Assembly: GCA_023425225.1 (NCBI GenBank)
Contig: JAFADB010000334.1
Location: 1-15,965, forward strand
Length of the DNA: 15,965 bases
DNA from: Pseudomonadota bacterium
GTDB taxonomy: Bacteria; Pseudomonadota; Gammaproteobacteria; Xanthomonadales; Xanthomonadaceae
Direction of reading: 5' to 3'
The position numbers were made by a program, and so were the translations under genes. Numbering within the stretch: the stretch's first letter is position 1; each line of letters starts with the position of its first letter. The notes under the pieces are model-generated. The model was given only the letters and a program-made list of their open reading frames with translations, was not told the origin of the DNA and searched no databases. This document shows, piece by piece, positions 1-6,448 of this stretch.

Positions 1-41
1 AGGCAAGCCGGAGCCGACACCATTGTCGCAGGCGCACGGGC

Positions 42-72
42 AAAGAAAAAGGCATCCGCTCGCGCGGATGCC
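42..72 (-). terminator. Intrinsic terminator of the tRNA operon
   Basis: A perfect 9-bp inverted repeat (GGCATCCGC at 51-59, GCGGATGCC at 64-72) has a 4-nt loop. Read on the minus strand it is followed by a T-rich run (complement of aaagaaaaa at 42-50). It lies immediately downstream of the last tRNA of the minus-strand cluster, as expected for a Rho-independent terminator of that transcript. Confidence 0.9.
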
Positions 73-78
73 TTGAAT

Positions 79-154
<76 letters not shown>

Positions 155-220
155 TGAAACTGAGTCGCTCATTATAGAAGCGACGCTGCCTTCGTGCAAC
201 ACCTCGAAGGTAAATTTCAG

Positions 221-298
221 TGGGGTGGCTGAGGGGACTCGAACCCCCGACATCTGGAATCACAATCCAGTACTCTAACCAACTGAGCTACAGCCACC
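221..298 (-). tRNA. tRNA-His (anticodon GUG)
   Basis: The reverse complement is a complete tRNA with encoded CCA (221-223). The anticodon stem CTGGA/TCCAG flanks the loop TTGTGAT, giving anticodon GTG (histidine). The acceptor stem is GTGGCTG/CAGCCAC, and the base before it (complement of position 298) is the G-1 that pairs with the C73 discriminator, the histidine tRNA identity element. The 66-bp spacer to tRNA-Lys contains two short hairpin-forming repeats (GTCGCT/AGCGAC and CTTCG/CGAAG), consistent with processing of a polycistronic precursor. Confidence 0.96.
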
Positions 299-327
299 AC
301 TGAAAACCTTCCTGCCGCACCGCCCGG

Positions 328-404
328 TGGCGCGCCCGACAGGACTCGAACCTGTAACCGCCGGCTTAGAAGGCCGGTGCTCTATCCGGTTGAGCTACGG
401 GCGC
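328..404 (-). tRNA. tRNA-Arg (anticodon UCU)
   Basis: The reverse complement has acceptor stem GCGCCCG/CGGGCGC, discriminator G, and encoded CCA (328-330). The anticodon stem CCGGC/GCCGG encloses the loop CTTCTAA, so the anticodon is TCT and it reads the rare arginine codon AGA (and AGG by wobble). The T-loop GGTTCGAGTCC is intact. It is the second gene of the operon, with a 29-bp spacer to tRNA-His. Confidence 0.96.
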
Positions 405-446
405 CCGATACCGGCTATCGCATTCCAACCCGCCGGAAGCTCGGAT

Positions 447-523
447 TGGTCGGGGTAGAGGGATTCGAACCCCCGACATCCTGCTCCCAAAGCAGGCGCG
501 CTACCAGACTGCGCTATACCCCG
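447..523 (-). tRNA. tRNA-Pro (anticodon UGG)
   Basis: The reverse complement has acceptor stem CGGGGTA/TACCCCG, discriminator A and encoded CCA (447-449). The anticodon stem CCTGC/GCAGG encloses loop TTTGGGA, giving anticodon TGG for proline. The T-arm GGGGGTTCGAATCCC is intact. It is the promoter-proximal gene of the minus-strand Pro-Arg-His-Lys cluster, an arrangement related to the argX-hisR-leuT-proM type clusters of gammaproteobacteria. Confidence 0.96.
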
Positions 524-566
524 GCGGAACGGATCCTCCCGAACCAACAGGTGCGGAAGGCCGGCT

Positions 567-595
567 ATTGTGGGAATCCGCGCGGCTGCTGTCAA
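567..595 (-). promoter_or_regulatory. Sigma-70-type promoter of the tRNA operon
   Basis: On the minus strand a perfect -35 box TTGACA (complement of 590-595) is followed after exactly 17 bp by CACAAT (complement of 567-572), matching four of six -10 positions. A GC-rich discriminator (AGCCGGCC) follows the -10. This is typical of stringently controlled stable-RNA promoters. Transcription would start near position 560, some 37 bp upstream of tRNA-Pro. Confidence 0.75.
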
Positions 596-681
596 TGACG
601 GATCGGCCGGCGGCGGCGCATCGGCTATGCTGGGAGCAAGGGTGCCGCGGTTGGCGCCCACCACAGACCATCGGAGACGAC

Positions 682-1446
682 ATGTTACGCAGCAGCAATC
701 CGGCCTTGCAGGAATCCACCTTCCTCGACCTCGGCAGTGGCGCGGTCGTGACCCGGGGCAGCGAAGCGATGACGCTCACGGGCACCGTCAACAGGACCGG
801 CATGCTGCTCCTGCTGGCGGTGCTCACCGCCGCGTTCGCCTGGAGCCAGACCGTGGGTGCCGACGGGCAGCCGCTGCCGGCGGCGAAGCTGTACCTGATC
901 GGCGGACTGGTCGGCGGGCTGGTGTTCGCACTGGCGACGATCTTCAAGAAGACCTGGGCGCCGGTGACCGCACCGCTGTACGCGCTGACCGAAGGTCTGT
1001 TCCTGGGGTCGATCTCGGCGCTGTACGAGGCGCGCTTCAACGGCATCGTGTTCCAGGCGGTGCTGCTGACCTTCGGCACGCTGTTCGCGCTGCTGTTCGC
1101 CTACCGCAGCGGGATGATCCGCGCCACCGAGAACTTCAAGCTCGGCGTGGTGGCGGCCACCGGCGGCATCGCGCTGGTGTACCTGGCGACGATCGTGCTG
1201 GGGTTCTTCAATGTCAGCATCCCGTTCATCCACGAGTCGGGCCTGATCGGCATCGGTTTCAGCCTGTTCGTGGTGGTGATCGCGGCGCTGAACCTGGTGC
1301 TGGACTTCGATTTCATCGAGACCGGCGTGAACCAGGGCGCCCCCAAGTACATGGAGTGGTACGGCGCGTTCGGCCTGATGGTCACGCTGGTGTGGCTGTA
1401 CCTGGAGTTCCTGCGCCTGCTGTCCAAGCTGCAGTCGCGCAACTGA
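682..1446 (+). CDS. Bax inhibitor-1/YccA-type multi-pass membrane protein
   Basis: A 254-residue hydrophobic protein of the Bax inhibitor-1-like superfamily, subgroup with the N-terminal SSNPAL/TFLDLGSG segment seen in bacterial Bax1-like proteins of about 230-260 aa. After a soluble N-terminus of about 40 residues there are about seven hydrophobic segments, from GMLLLLAVLTAAFAW to YGAFGLMVTLVWLYLEFLRLL. The acidic stretch LDFDFIETGVNQGAP near the C-terminus corresponds to the conserved Asp region of the family, which in characterised members forms a pH-sensitive calcium leak; for this protein that role is only inferred. ATG 682 is chosen because GGAGA (673-677) precedes it and the longer frame upstream looks non-coding. 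It is a monocistronic gene ending in a strong terminator. Confidence 0.88.
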   Translation: MLRSSNPALQESTFLDLGSGAVVTRGSEAMTLTGTVNRTGMLLLLAVLTAAFAWSQTVGADGQPLPAAKLYLIGGLVGGLVFALATIFKKTWAPVTAPLYALTEGLFLGSISALYEARFNGIVFQAVLLTFGTLFALLFAYRSGMIRATENFKLGVVAATGGIALVYLATIVLGFFNVSIPFIHESGLIGIGFSLFVVVIAALNLVLDFDFIETGVNQGAPKYMEWYGAFGLMVTLVWLYLEFLRLLSKLQSRN

Positions 1447-1512
1447 CCGGGCTGGGATTCGCCAAGCGCGACGAACCGCGACGCGCAGCCCAATCCACGA
1501 GATCCGCTCCGC

Positions 1513-1548
1513 AACGAGAAAGGGCGCCGTCGGGCGCCCTTTCTCGTT
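1513..1548. terminator. Bidirectional intrinsic terminator
   Basis: A perfect 16-bp inverted repeat (arms 1513-1528 and 1533-1548, loop GTCG) has a GC core (GGGCGCC) and AAAG/CTTT shoulders on both sides. It lies between the convergent ends of the Bax-inhibitor gene and the isocitrate dehydrogenase gene. It would give a hairpin plus a short U-rich tail in either direction and so serve both transcripts. Confidence 0.85.
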
Positions 1549-1579
1549 GGTATCCACCGCGCCGCACGGCGCCCGCGAC

Positions 1580-2587
1580 TCAGACGCGGCTGGCGATCGC
1601 CTTGGCGAAGCCCAGGGTGTTGCCGCTGCCGCCCAGGTCGGGGGTCAGCGAATCCTTGGCTTCCAGGGTGGCAACGATGGCCTTGCGCAGGCGCTCGGCG
1701 TTCTGCGGCTGGCCGACGTGGTCGAGCAGCTGCGCCGCACCCAGCAGCAGCGCGCACGGGTTGGCCTTGCCCTGCCCGGCGATGTCCGGCGCCGAGCCAT
1801 GCACGGCCTCGAAGATCGCCGCGTCCTTGCCGATGTTGGCGCCCGGCGCCAGGCCGAGGCCCCCGACCAGGCCGGCGCACAGGTCGGAAAGGATGTCGCC
1901 GAACAGGTTGGTGGTGACGATGACGTCGAACTGCTCCGGACGCATCACCAGCTGCATGCAGGCGTTGTCGACGATCATCTCCTGGAACTCGATCTCCGGG
2001 TACTGCGCGGCCACTTCGCGCGCCACCTTCAGGAACAGGCCCGAGGTGGATTTGATGATGTTGGCCTTGTGCACCGCGGTGACCTTCTTGCGGCCGACGC
2101 TGCGGGCCAGGTCGAAGGCATAGCGGACGATGCGCTCGGAGCCGGCGCGGGTGACGCGGGCCATGGACACGGCGGTCTCGCCGTCGGCCGAGACTTCCTG
2201 GCCTTCGCTCAGGTAGGCGCCCTCGGTGTTCTCGCGCACCGTGATCAGGTCCACGCCGTCGGAGAAGCGCGACTTGGTGTTGGGGAACGACTTGGCCGGG
2301 CGCACGTTGGCGTACAGGTCGAACTGGCGGCGCAGGGCCACGTTGATCGAGCTGAAGCCCTCACCCACCGGAGTGGTCAGCGGGCTCTTGAGCGCGACCT
2401 TGTTCTTGCGGATCGAATCCAGGGTGGCGGCCGGCAGCAGCTCGCCGTGCTTTTCCAGCGCGACCAGGCCAGCGTCGGCTTCCTCGTAGGCCAGGCCGGT
2501 GTTCAGGGCGTCGAGCACGAACAGGGTGGCATCCATGATCTCCGGGCCAATGCCGTCGCCGCGGATGACCGTGATTGTCTGTGTCAT
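1580..2587 (-). CDS. NAD-dependent isocitrate dehydrogenase
   Basis: A 335-residue decarboxylating beta-hydroxyacid dehydrogenase, the small homo-oligomeric NAD-type isocitrate dehydrogenase that converts isocitrate to 2-oxoglutarate in the TCA cycle. All substrate and metal residues of E. coli Icd are present at conserved spacing: S80, N82, R86, R96, R118, Y125, K174, D207, D231, D235. Ser80 and Asn82 mark isocitrate rather than isopropylmalate specificity. Around the adenosine site HGSAPDIAGQGKANP, the E. coli NADP determinants Lys-Tyr-Val are replaced by D268, I269 and A275, the classic NAD pattern. ATG 2587 is chosen because MTQTITVIRGDGIGPE is the family N-terminus; the ribosome binding site is weak. 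It is a single gene read toward the shared terminator. Confidence 0.93.
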   Translation of the reverse strand: MTQTITVIRGDGIGPEIMDATLFVLDALNTGLAYEEADAGLVALEKHGELLPAATLDSIRKNKVALKSPLTTPVGEGFSSINVALRRQFDLYANVRPAKSFPNTKSRFSDGVDLITVRENTEGAYLSEGQEVSADGETAVSMARVTRAGSERIVRYAFDLARSVGRKKVTAVHKANIIKSTSGLFLKVAREVAAQYPEIEFQEMIVDNACMQLVMRPEQFDVIVTTNLFGDILSDLCAGLVGGLGLAPGANIGKDAAIFEAVHGSAPDIAGQGKANPCALLLGAAQLLDHVGQPQNAERLRKAIVATLEAKDSLTPDLGGSGNTLGFAKAIASRV

Positions 2588-2664
2588 TGAATTGGGATTC
2601 CGAACAGGGGGATGCGCCGGCCGGCAGCCCGGTACACAGGCGCGGGAAGATGATGTGTCCGGCA

Positions 2665-2694
2665 ATTATGCCCGAACGGTCCGACCCGCCCCAA
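2665..2694 (-). promoter_or_regulatory. Candidate promoter of the isocitrate dehydrogenase gene
   Basis: On the minus strand a -10-like CATAAT (complement of 2665-2670, five of six matches) is preceded after 18 bp by TTGGGG (complement of 2689-2694, matching the TTG half of a -35). It lies about 80 bp upstream of the ATG at 2587. This is sequence evidence only, but the AT-rich -10 stands out in this GC-rich gap. Confidence 0.45.
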
Positions 2695-2851
2695 ATCGAC
2701 CTTGGTCTTATCGGGCCCGGCCCGGCGGGGTGGCCGGACCGGTTGCTGCCCCGCCGGTGGTGCCTGGGACAGTTGGATGGCGGCGGCTGCGATGGGACGG
2801 CCGGGGGCCTGGTTTCCCAGCCGTTGCGTTCAGACCAGGGCGGCAACGCCT

Positions 2852-2888
2852 CCCCTCCCCAGCCATCCCCTGCTTCGCAAGGGAGGGG
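2852..2888. repeat. Hairpin-forming repeat in the 2588-2962 gene-free stretch
   Basis: The gap between the dehydrogenase start (2587) and the AhpD-like gene end (2963) holds no convincing reading frame. It contains CCCCTCCC (2852-2859) pairing perfectly with GGGAGGGG (2881-2888) around a 21-nt loop with the core TGCTTCGCAA. Smaller palindromes follow: CGGGA/TCCCG near 2895-2910, TTCCA/TGGAA near 2920-2938, and GAGATC/GATCTC at 2949-2964, which overlaps the AhpD-like stop codon. None has a T-tract. C/G-rich imperfect repeats of this look are common between Xanthomonadaceae genes; family membership is inferred. Confidence 0.4.
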
Positions 2889-2962
2889 CCATGGCGGGAC
2901 ATCCCGTTTACCCGTGGGCGTTCCACACTGGATGGAAACCTCTGGCCCGAGATCCCAGGATC

Positions 2963-3358
2963 TCAGCCGTGCTCGTGCCCGGCCGGCGGCGCGGCGTTGC
3001 CGGCCTCCAGCTGGTCGAGGAAGTCCACCGCGCGTCGCAGGTGCGGGATCACGATCGAGCCGCCGACCACCAGGCCGACAGAGAAGGTCTCGAAGAACTC
3101 CTCGCGGCTGACGCCGGCGTCCTTGCACTGGGCGACGTGGTAGCTGATGCAGTCGTCGCAACGCAGGACCAGCGAGGCGACCAGGCCCAGCAGTTCCTTG
3201 GTCTTCACGTCGAGCGCGCCAGCCTGGTAGGTCTGGGTGTCGAGCGCGAAGAAGCGTCGCACCACCTGGTTGGGCTCGGCCAGGATGCGCTGGTTCATGC
3301 GCTGGCGGAACTCGGTGAACTCGCGCAGGCGGTCGCCGCCTTGTTGCTCGGCGCTCAC
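2963..3358 (-). CDS. AhpD-like carboxymuconolactone decarboxylase family protein
   Basis: A 131-residue protein of the CMD/AhpD fold. The redox signature CxxCxxxH is intact as C67-D-D-C70-I-S-Y-H74 (RCDDCISYH), preceded by the family glutamate region TKELLGL. Characterised members with this motif are thiol-dependent peroxidase partners or alkylhydroperoxidases. The substrate here is unknown. Start: a GTG at 3358 whose last two bases overlap the grxC stop in a GTGA junction, indicating translational coupling; the product begins (M)SAEQQGGDRLREF. The end carries a His/Gly-rich tail (AGHEHG). The overlap with grxC suggests the two proteins act together, for example glutaredoxin reducing the CxxC pair; that is inference. 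Confidence 0.87.
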   Translation of the reverse strand: MSAEQQGGDRLREFTEFRQRMNQRILAEPNQVVRRFFALDTQTYQAGALDVKTKELLGLVASLVLRCDDCISYHVAQCKDAGVSREEFFETFSVGLVVGGSIVIPHLRRAVDFLDQLEAGNAAPPAGHEHG

Positions 3359-3654
3359 GCGCCGGCTCCGGAGGCGGTGCCGGCCAGCAGCGGCTCGAGC
3401 TTGCCGGCGCGGTGCAACGCCATCATGTCGTCGTAGCCGCCGACATGGACATCGCCGACGAAGATCTGCGGCACGCTGGTGCGGCGGGTGCGCGCCATCA
3501 TCTTCTCGCGCTCGGCCGGGTCCTGGTCGATGCGGACCTCGGTCCAGGTGCGGCCCTTGCTCTTGAGGAAGTTCTTGGCCGCCACGCAGTACGGGCACAC
3601 GGCGGTGGAATAGATGGTGATCTGCGGCGCGGAAGCGCCTTCGGTGTCGCTCAA
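3355..3654 (-). CDS. grxC: Glutaredoxin 3 (GrxC-type)
   Basis: A 99-residue dithiol glutaredoxin using glutathione to reduce protein disulfides and ribonucleotide reductase-type substrates in the cytoplasm. The active site is C20-P-Y-C23 after the first beta strand (ITIYSTAVCPYC). The cis-proline site is TSVPQIF and the GSH-binding GG motif is VGGYDD. Its length slightly exceeds the usual 80-85 aa because of short N- and C-terminal tails. No ATG or GTG is available: the start is TTG at 3654, supported by a GGGAG ribosome binding site six bases upstream and no in-frame alternative before CPYC. It is the first gene of a two-gene minus-strand unit with the AhpD-like protein, divergent from the metalloprotease gene. 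Confidence 0.93.
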   Translation of the reverse strand: MSDTEGASAPQITIYSTAVCPYCVAAKNFLKSKGRTWTEVRIDQDPAEREKMMARTRRTSVPQIFVGDVHVGGYDDMMALHRAGKLEPLLAGTASGAGA

Positions 3655-3801
3655 GGGAAACTCCCGGGACAGGATGTGGTCTGAGCATATGGTAGCGGCC
3701 GGGTGGCATTTCGATGCCGCTGCCGCAACACTGTGGATCGTGGATTGCCGGGCGGTTCACCCTCGCCACGCCACTCTCGCCGTCCGTGCCTGGAGCCTGT
3801 C

Positions 3802-5445
3802 TTGCGTCCGTCCCTGCTTGCCGCCGCCCTGTCCCTGTTCCTGGCCACCGCCGTGGCGCCGGCGCAGGAGAACCGGCTGCCCGACATCGGCTCGTCGGCC
3901 GGCGAGCTGCTGACGCCGGCACGCCAAGCCGAGTACGGCAAGATGATGCTGGCCGAGCTGCGCAACTACGGCTACGTGCTCGACGACCCGCTGATCGAGG
4001 ACTGGCTGCAGACCCTGGGCCGGCGGCTGGGCTCGGCCAGCGACCAGCCGCGCCAGCCGTTCACCTTCTTCATGCTGAAGGAGCGCCAGATCAACGCCTT
4101 CGCCACGCTGGGCGGCTACATCGCGGTCAATGCCGGGCTGGTGCTGACCGCCGAGCGCGAGGACGAGGTGGCCGCGGTGCTGTCGCACGAGATCGCCCAC
4201 GTCACCCAGCAGCACGTGCTGCGCGCGGTCGAGCGCGCCCAGCGCGACCAGATCCCGATCCTGCTGGGCATGCTGGCGGCGGTGGTTGCCGCGCAGCAGG
4301 CCGGCGGCAACTCCTCCGGCGATGCGTCGATGGCGGCGATCACCAGCGGCCTGGGGCTGATGCAGCAGCGGCAGATCGACTACACCCGCTCCAACGAGTC
4401 CGAGGCCGACCGCCTGGGCATCCGCACCCTGTCGCGTGCCGGCTACGACGTCGATGCGATGGCCGGCTTCTTCGAGCGCATGTCGCTGGCCATGCGCGGC
4501 AACGAGGGCGGCTACAGCGCGCCGGACTACCTGCAGACCCACCCGGTCACCGCCACCCGCATCAGCGAGGCGCACCAGCGCGCCGAGCAGATGAAGAAGA
4601 ACACCGTGGTGCTGACCACCTCGGTGCCCGGCGGCGTGCGCCAGGAACGGGTGGACCCGGCCGATCCGTCGCTGCAGGGGCCGATCCAGCCCAGCGGCAA
4701 CCCGCTGCTGCCGGCCAGCTTCCAGGTGCCCTACGACGACCTCTCGCGCGGCAGCAGCGGCCAGTTCGACTGGGCGCGCGAGCGCCTGCGCGTGCTCAGC
4801 GCCGATACGCCGGCCGCCGCGATCCGCGAGTACGAAGGCCTGCGCCGCGGCAGCAAGGGCGGCCTGAGCGACGCCCAGCGCTACGGCCTGGCGCTGGCGC
4901 GGCTGCGCAGTGGTGCCAGCCCGATGGAGGCCGCGCACGAGCTGGGCGTGCTGCTGGACGAGAATCCCGACAACCTGTGGCTGACCTTGGCGCTGGCCGA
5001 GGCCGAATCGCGCGCCGGCGACAAGGCCCAGGCCAACGCCCGCTTCGAGGCCGAGCTCAAGCGCCTGCCGGGCAATCGCTCGGTCGCGCTCACCTATGCG
5101 ACCGTGCTCAACGGACAGGGCGACCGCCAGGCCGGACAGCGCGCGCAGGCGGTCCTGCGGCCGCTGCTGGCGCGCGCCGGCGAGGACCCGGTGTTCCAGC
5201 AGGCCTATGCCCGCGCCTGCGAGCTGGCCGGCGACCCGGTCCGCGCCGGCGAGGCCTATGCCGAGGCCGCCTTCCTCAACGGCCGGCCGGAACAGGCGCT
5301 GCTGCAGCTGCAGGCACTGAAGAAGCGCGACGACCTGGACTACGTGGCGCGGGCGCGCATCGACGCCCGCATCACCGCCATCACCCCGACCGTGCTGGAG
5401 ATGCGCCGCCAGGGCATCCGCGACCCGGACATGGGCAGGCGCTGA
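3802..5445 (+). CDS. bepA: Periplasmic M48 metalloprotease with TPR tail (BepA/YfgC type)
   Basis: A 547-residue exported protease resembling BepA, which supports assembly or degradation of outer-membrane proteins (LptD, the BAM complex). The N-terminus is a signal peptide (RPSLLAAALSLFLATAVAPAQ, cleavage near residue 22). The zinc site is H129-E-I-A-H133, with the third ligand in the NESEADR helix (E201). A His in the QTHPVT loop (H247) matches the regulatory His of BepA. Residues from about 350 to the end are Ala/Leu-rich helices reading as TPR repeats. Start: TTG at 3802, chosen because GGAG (3792-3795) lies six bases upstream and translation then begins exactly at the signal peptide; the ATG-initiated extension at 3703 would bury it. 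It is divergent from grxC. Confidence 0.88.
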   Translation: MRPSLLAAALSLFLATAVAPAQENRLPDIGSSAGELLTPARQAEYGKMMLAELRNYGYVLDDPLIEDWLQTLGRRLGSASDQPRQPFTFFMLKERQINAFATLGGYIAVNAGLVLTAEREDEVAAVLSHEIAHVTQQHVLRAVERAQRDQIPILLGMLAAVVAAQQAGGNSSGDASMAAITSGLGLMQQRQIDYTRSNESEADRLGIRTLSRAGYDVDAMAGFFERMSLAMRGNEGGYSAPDYLQTHPVTATRISEAHQRAEQMKKNTVVLTTSVPGGVRQERVDPADPSLQGPIQPSGNPLLPASFQVPYDDLSRGSSGQFDWARERLRVLSADTPAAAIREYEGLRRGSKGGLSDAQRYGLALARLRSGASPMEAAHELGVLLDENPDNLWLTLALAEAESRAGDKAQANARFEAELKRLPGNRSVALTYATVLNGQGDRQAGQRAQAVLRPLLARAGEDPVFQQAYARACELAGDPVRAGEAYAEAAFLNGRPEQALLQLQALKKRDDLDYVARARIDARITAITPTVLEMRRQGIRDPDMGRR

Positions 5446-5637
5446 GCCGGGACAGCGCCTCTGCCGCTCGCAGGCCAAGCCACGGTCGCCGTCCCGCGCG
5501 TCCTCCGGCTACACACGACTGCAACAAACCAGCGTCGATGGCGATGCCTCTTCCCTGCGAGCCCCCGCAAGGCATCGGCATCGGCGCCGCACCAACGCCT
5601 CCGCCTGCGTCAGGTGCCACCCGCGCGCCGCGCCCGC

Positions 5638-5668
5638 CTGTCACCGCAGCGTCACAAAACCGTAGTCT
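5638..5668 (+). promoter_or_regulatory. Pho box and promoter of phoB
   Basis: Two 7-bp direct half-sites, CTGTCAC (5638-5644) and GCGTCAC (5649-5655), are separated by four bases (CGCA). This is the CTGTCAT-N4-CTGTCAC arrangement bound by PhoB dimers, and an A-tract follows. A weak -10-like TAGTCT (5663-5668) begins seven bases after the box, compatible with PhoB replacing a -35. The GTG of phoB lies about 40 bp further on. It implies positive autoregulation of phoBR, as in other proteobacteria. Confidence 0.75.
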
Positions 5669-5705
5669 ACTGGCATCCTCCCTTGACGAACTCCCGGTAG
5701 CGCGC

Positions 5706-6395
5706 GTGCAGAAACGCATCCTGATCGTCGACGACGAACCCGCGATCCGCGACATGGTCGCCTTCGCCCTGCGCAAGGGCGAGTTCGAGCCGGTGCATGC
5801 CGGAGACGCGCGCGAGGCGCAGACCGCCATCGCCGACCGCGTGCCCGACCTGATCCTGCTGGACTGGATGCTGCCGGGCAGCAGCGGCCTGGAGCTGGCG
5901 CGGCGCTGGCGCCGCGACGAGCTCACCCGCGACATCCCGATCATCATGCTCACCGCGCGTGGCGAGGAGAACGACCGGGTCGGTGGCCTGGAGGCCGGCG
6001 TGGACGACTACGTGGTCAAGCCGTTCTCCGCACGCGAGCTGCTGGCGCGCATCCGCGCGGTGATGCGCCGCTCGCGCGAGGACGACGAGGACGGCAGCGT
6101 GAGCGTGGGCCCGCTGCGCATCGACGGCGCCGCGCACCGGCTGTTCGCCGGCGACGCGCCGGTGCCGATCGGCCCCACCGAGTACCGCCTGCTGCACTTC
6201 TTCATGACCCACGCCGAGCGCGTCTACACCCGTACCCAGCTGCTCGACCACGTCTGGGGCGGCAGCGTGTACGTGGAGGAGCGCACGGTGGACGTGCACA
6301 TCCGCCGCCTGCGCAAGACGCTGGAGCCGTTCGGCGCGCAGGACATGGTGCAGACCGTGCGCGGCGCCGGCTACCGGTTCTCGGCCTCGGTCTGA
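5706..6395 (+). CDS. phoB: Phosphate regulon response regulator PhoB
   Basis: A 229-residue OmpR/PhoB-family regulator, exactly the E. coli PhoB length. The receiver domain (about 1-120) has acidic pocket D9-D10-E11, phospho-acceptor D53 (LILLDWMLPG), switch Thr (IIMLTARGEEND) and Lys in VVKPFS. The effector domain (about 130-229) is a winged helix with recognition helix VEERTVDVHIRRLRKTL and the C-terminal hairpin RGAGYRFS. The start is GTG 5706, giving VQKRILIVDDE like known PhoB proteins; no strong ribosome binding site is visible. It is the first gene of the phoB-phoR-ppk-ppx series, 53 bp before phoR, and is preceded by a Pho box, so it probably activates its own transcription when phosphorylated by PhoR in low phosphate. 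Confidence 0.96.
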   Translation: MQKRILIVDDEPAIRDMVAFALRKGEFEPVHAGDAREAQTAIADRVPDLILLDWMLPGSSGLELARRWRRDELTRDIPIIMLTARGEENDRVGGLEAGVDDYVVKPFSARELLARIRAVMRRSREDDEDGSVSVGPLRIDGAAHRLFAGDAPVPIGPTEYRLLHFFMTHAERVYTRTQLLDHVWGGSVYVEERTVDVHIRRLRKTLEPFGAQDMVQTVRGAGYRFSASV

Positions 6396-6448
6396 GCCCT
6401 CGCCGCGTCACCTTGCCGCCCGCCCCGCCGCCCCCACCTGTATCCCAC

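Noticed and set aside
588..600. CTGTCAATGACGG as a Pho box
   Set aside because: The CTGTCA part is the complement of the -35 TTGACA of the tRNA promoter, and no second half-site follows at the right spacing.
3757..5478. A 573-codon open frame on the minus strand
   Set aside because: It is the complement of the BepA-type protease gene, with low-complexity composition and no domain; the plus strand carries the signal peptide and HEIAH motif.
3714..5705. Long upstream extension of the phoB frame
   Set aside because: The frame runs through the protease gene in another register and gives an Arg/Ala/Gly-rich string. PhoB proper begins at GTG 5706.
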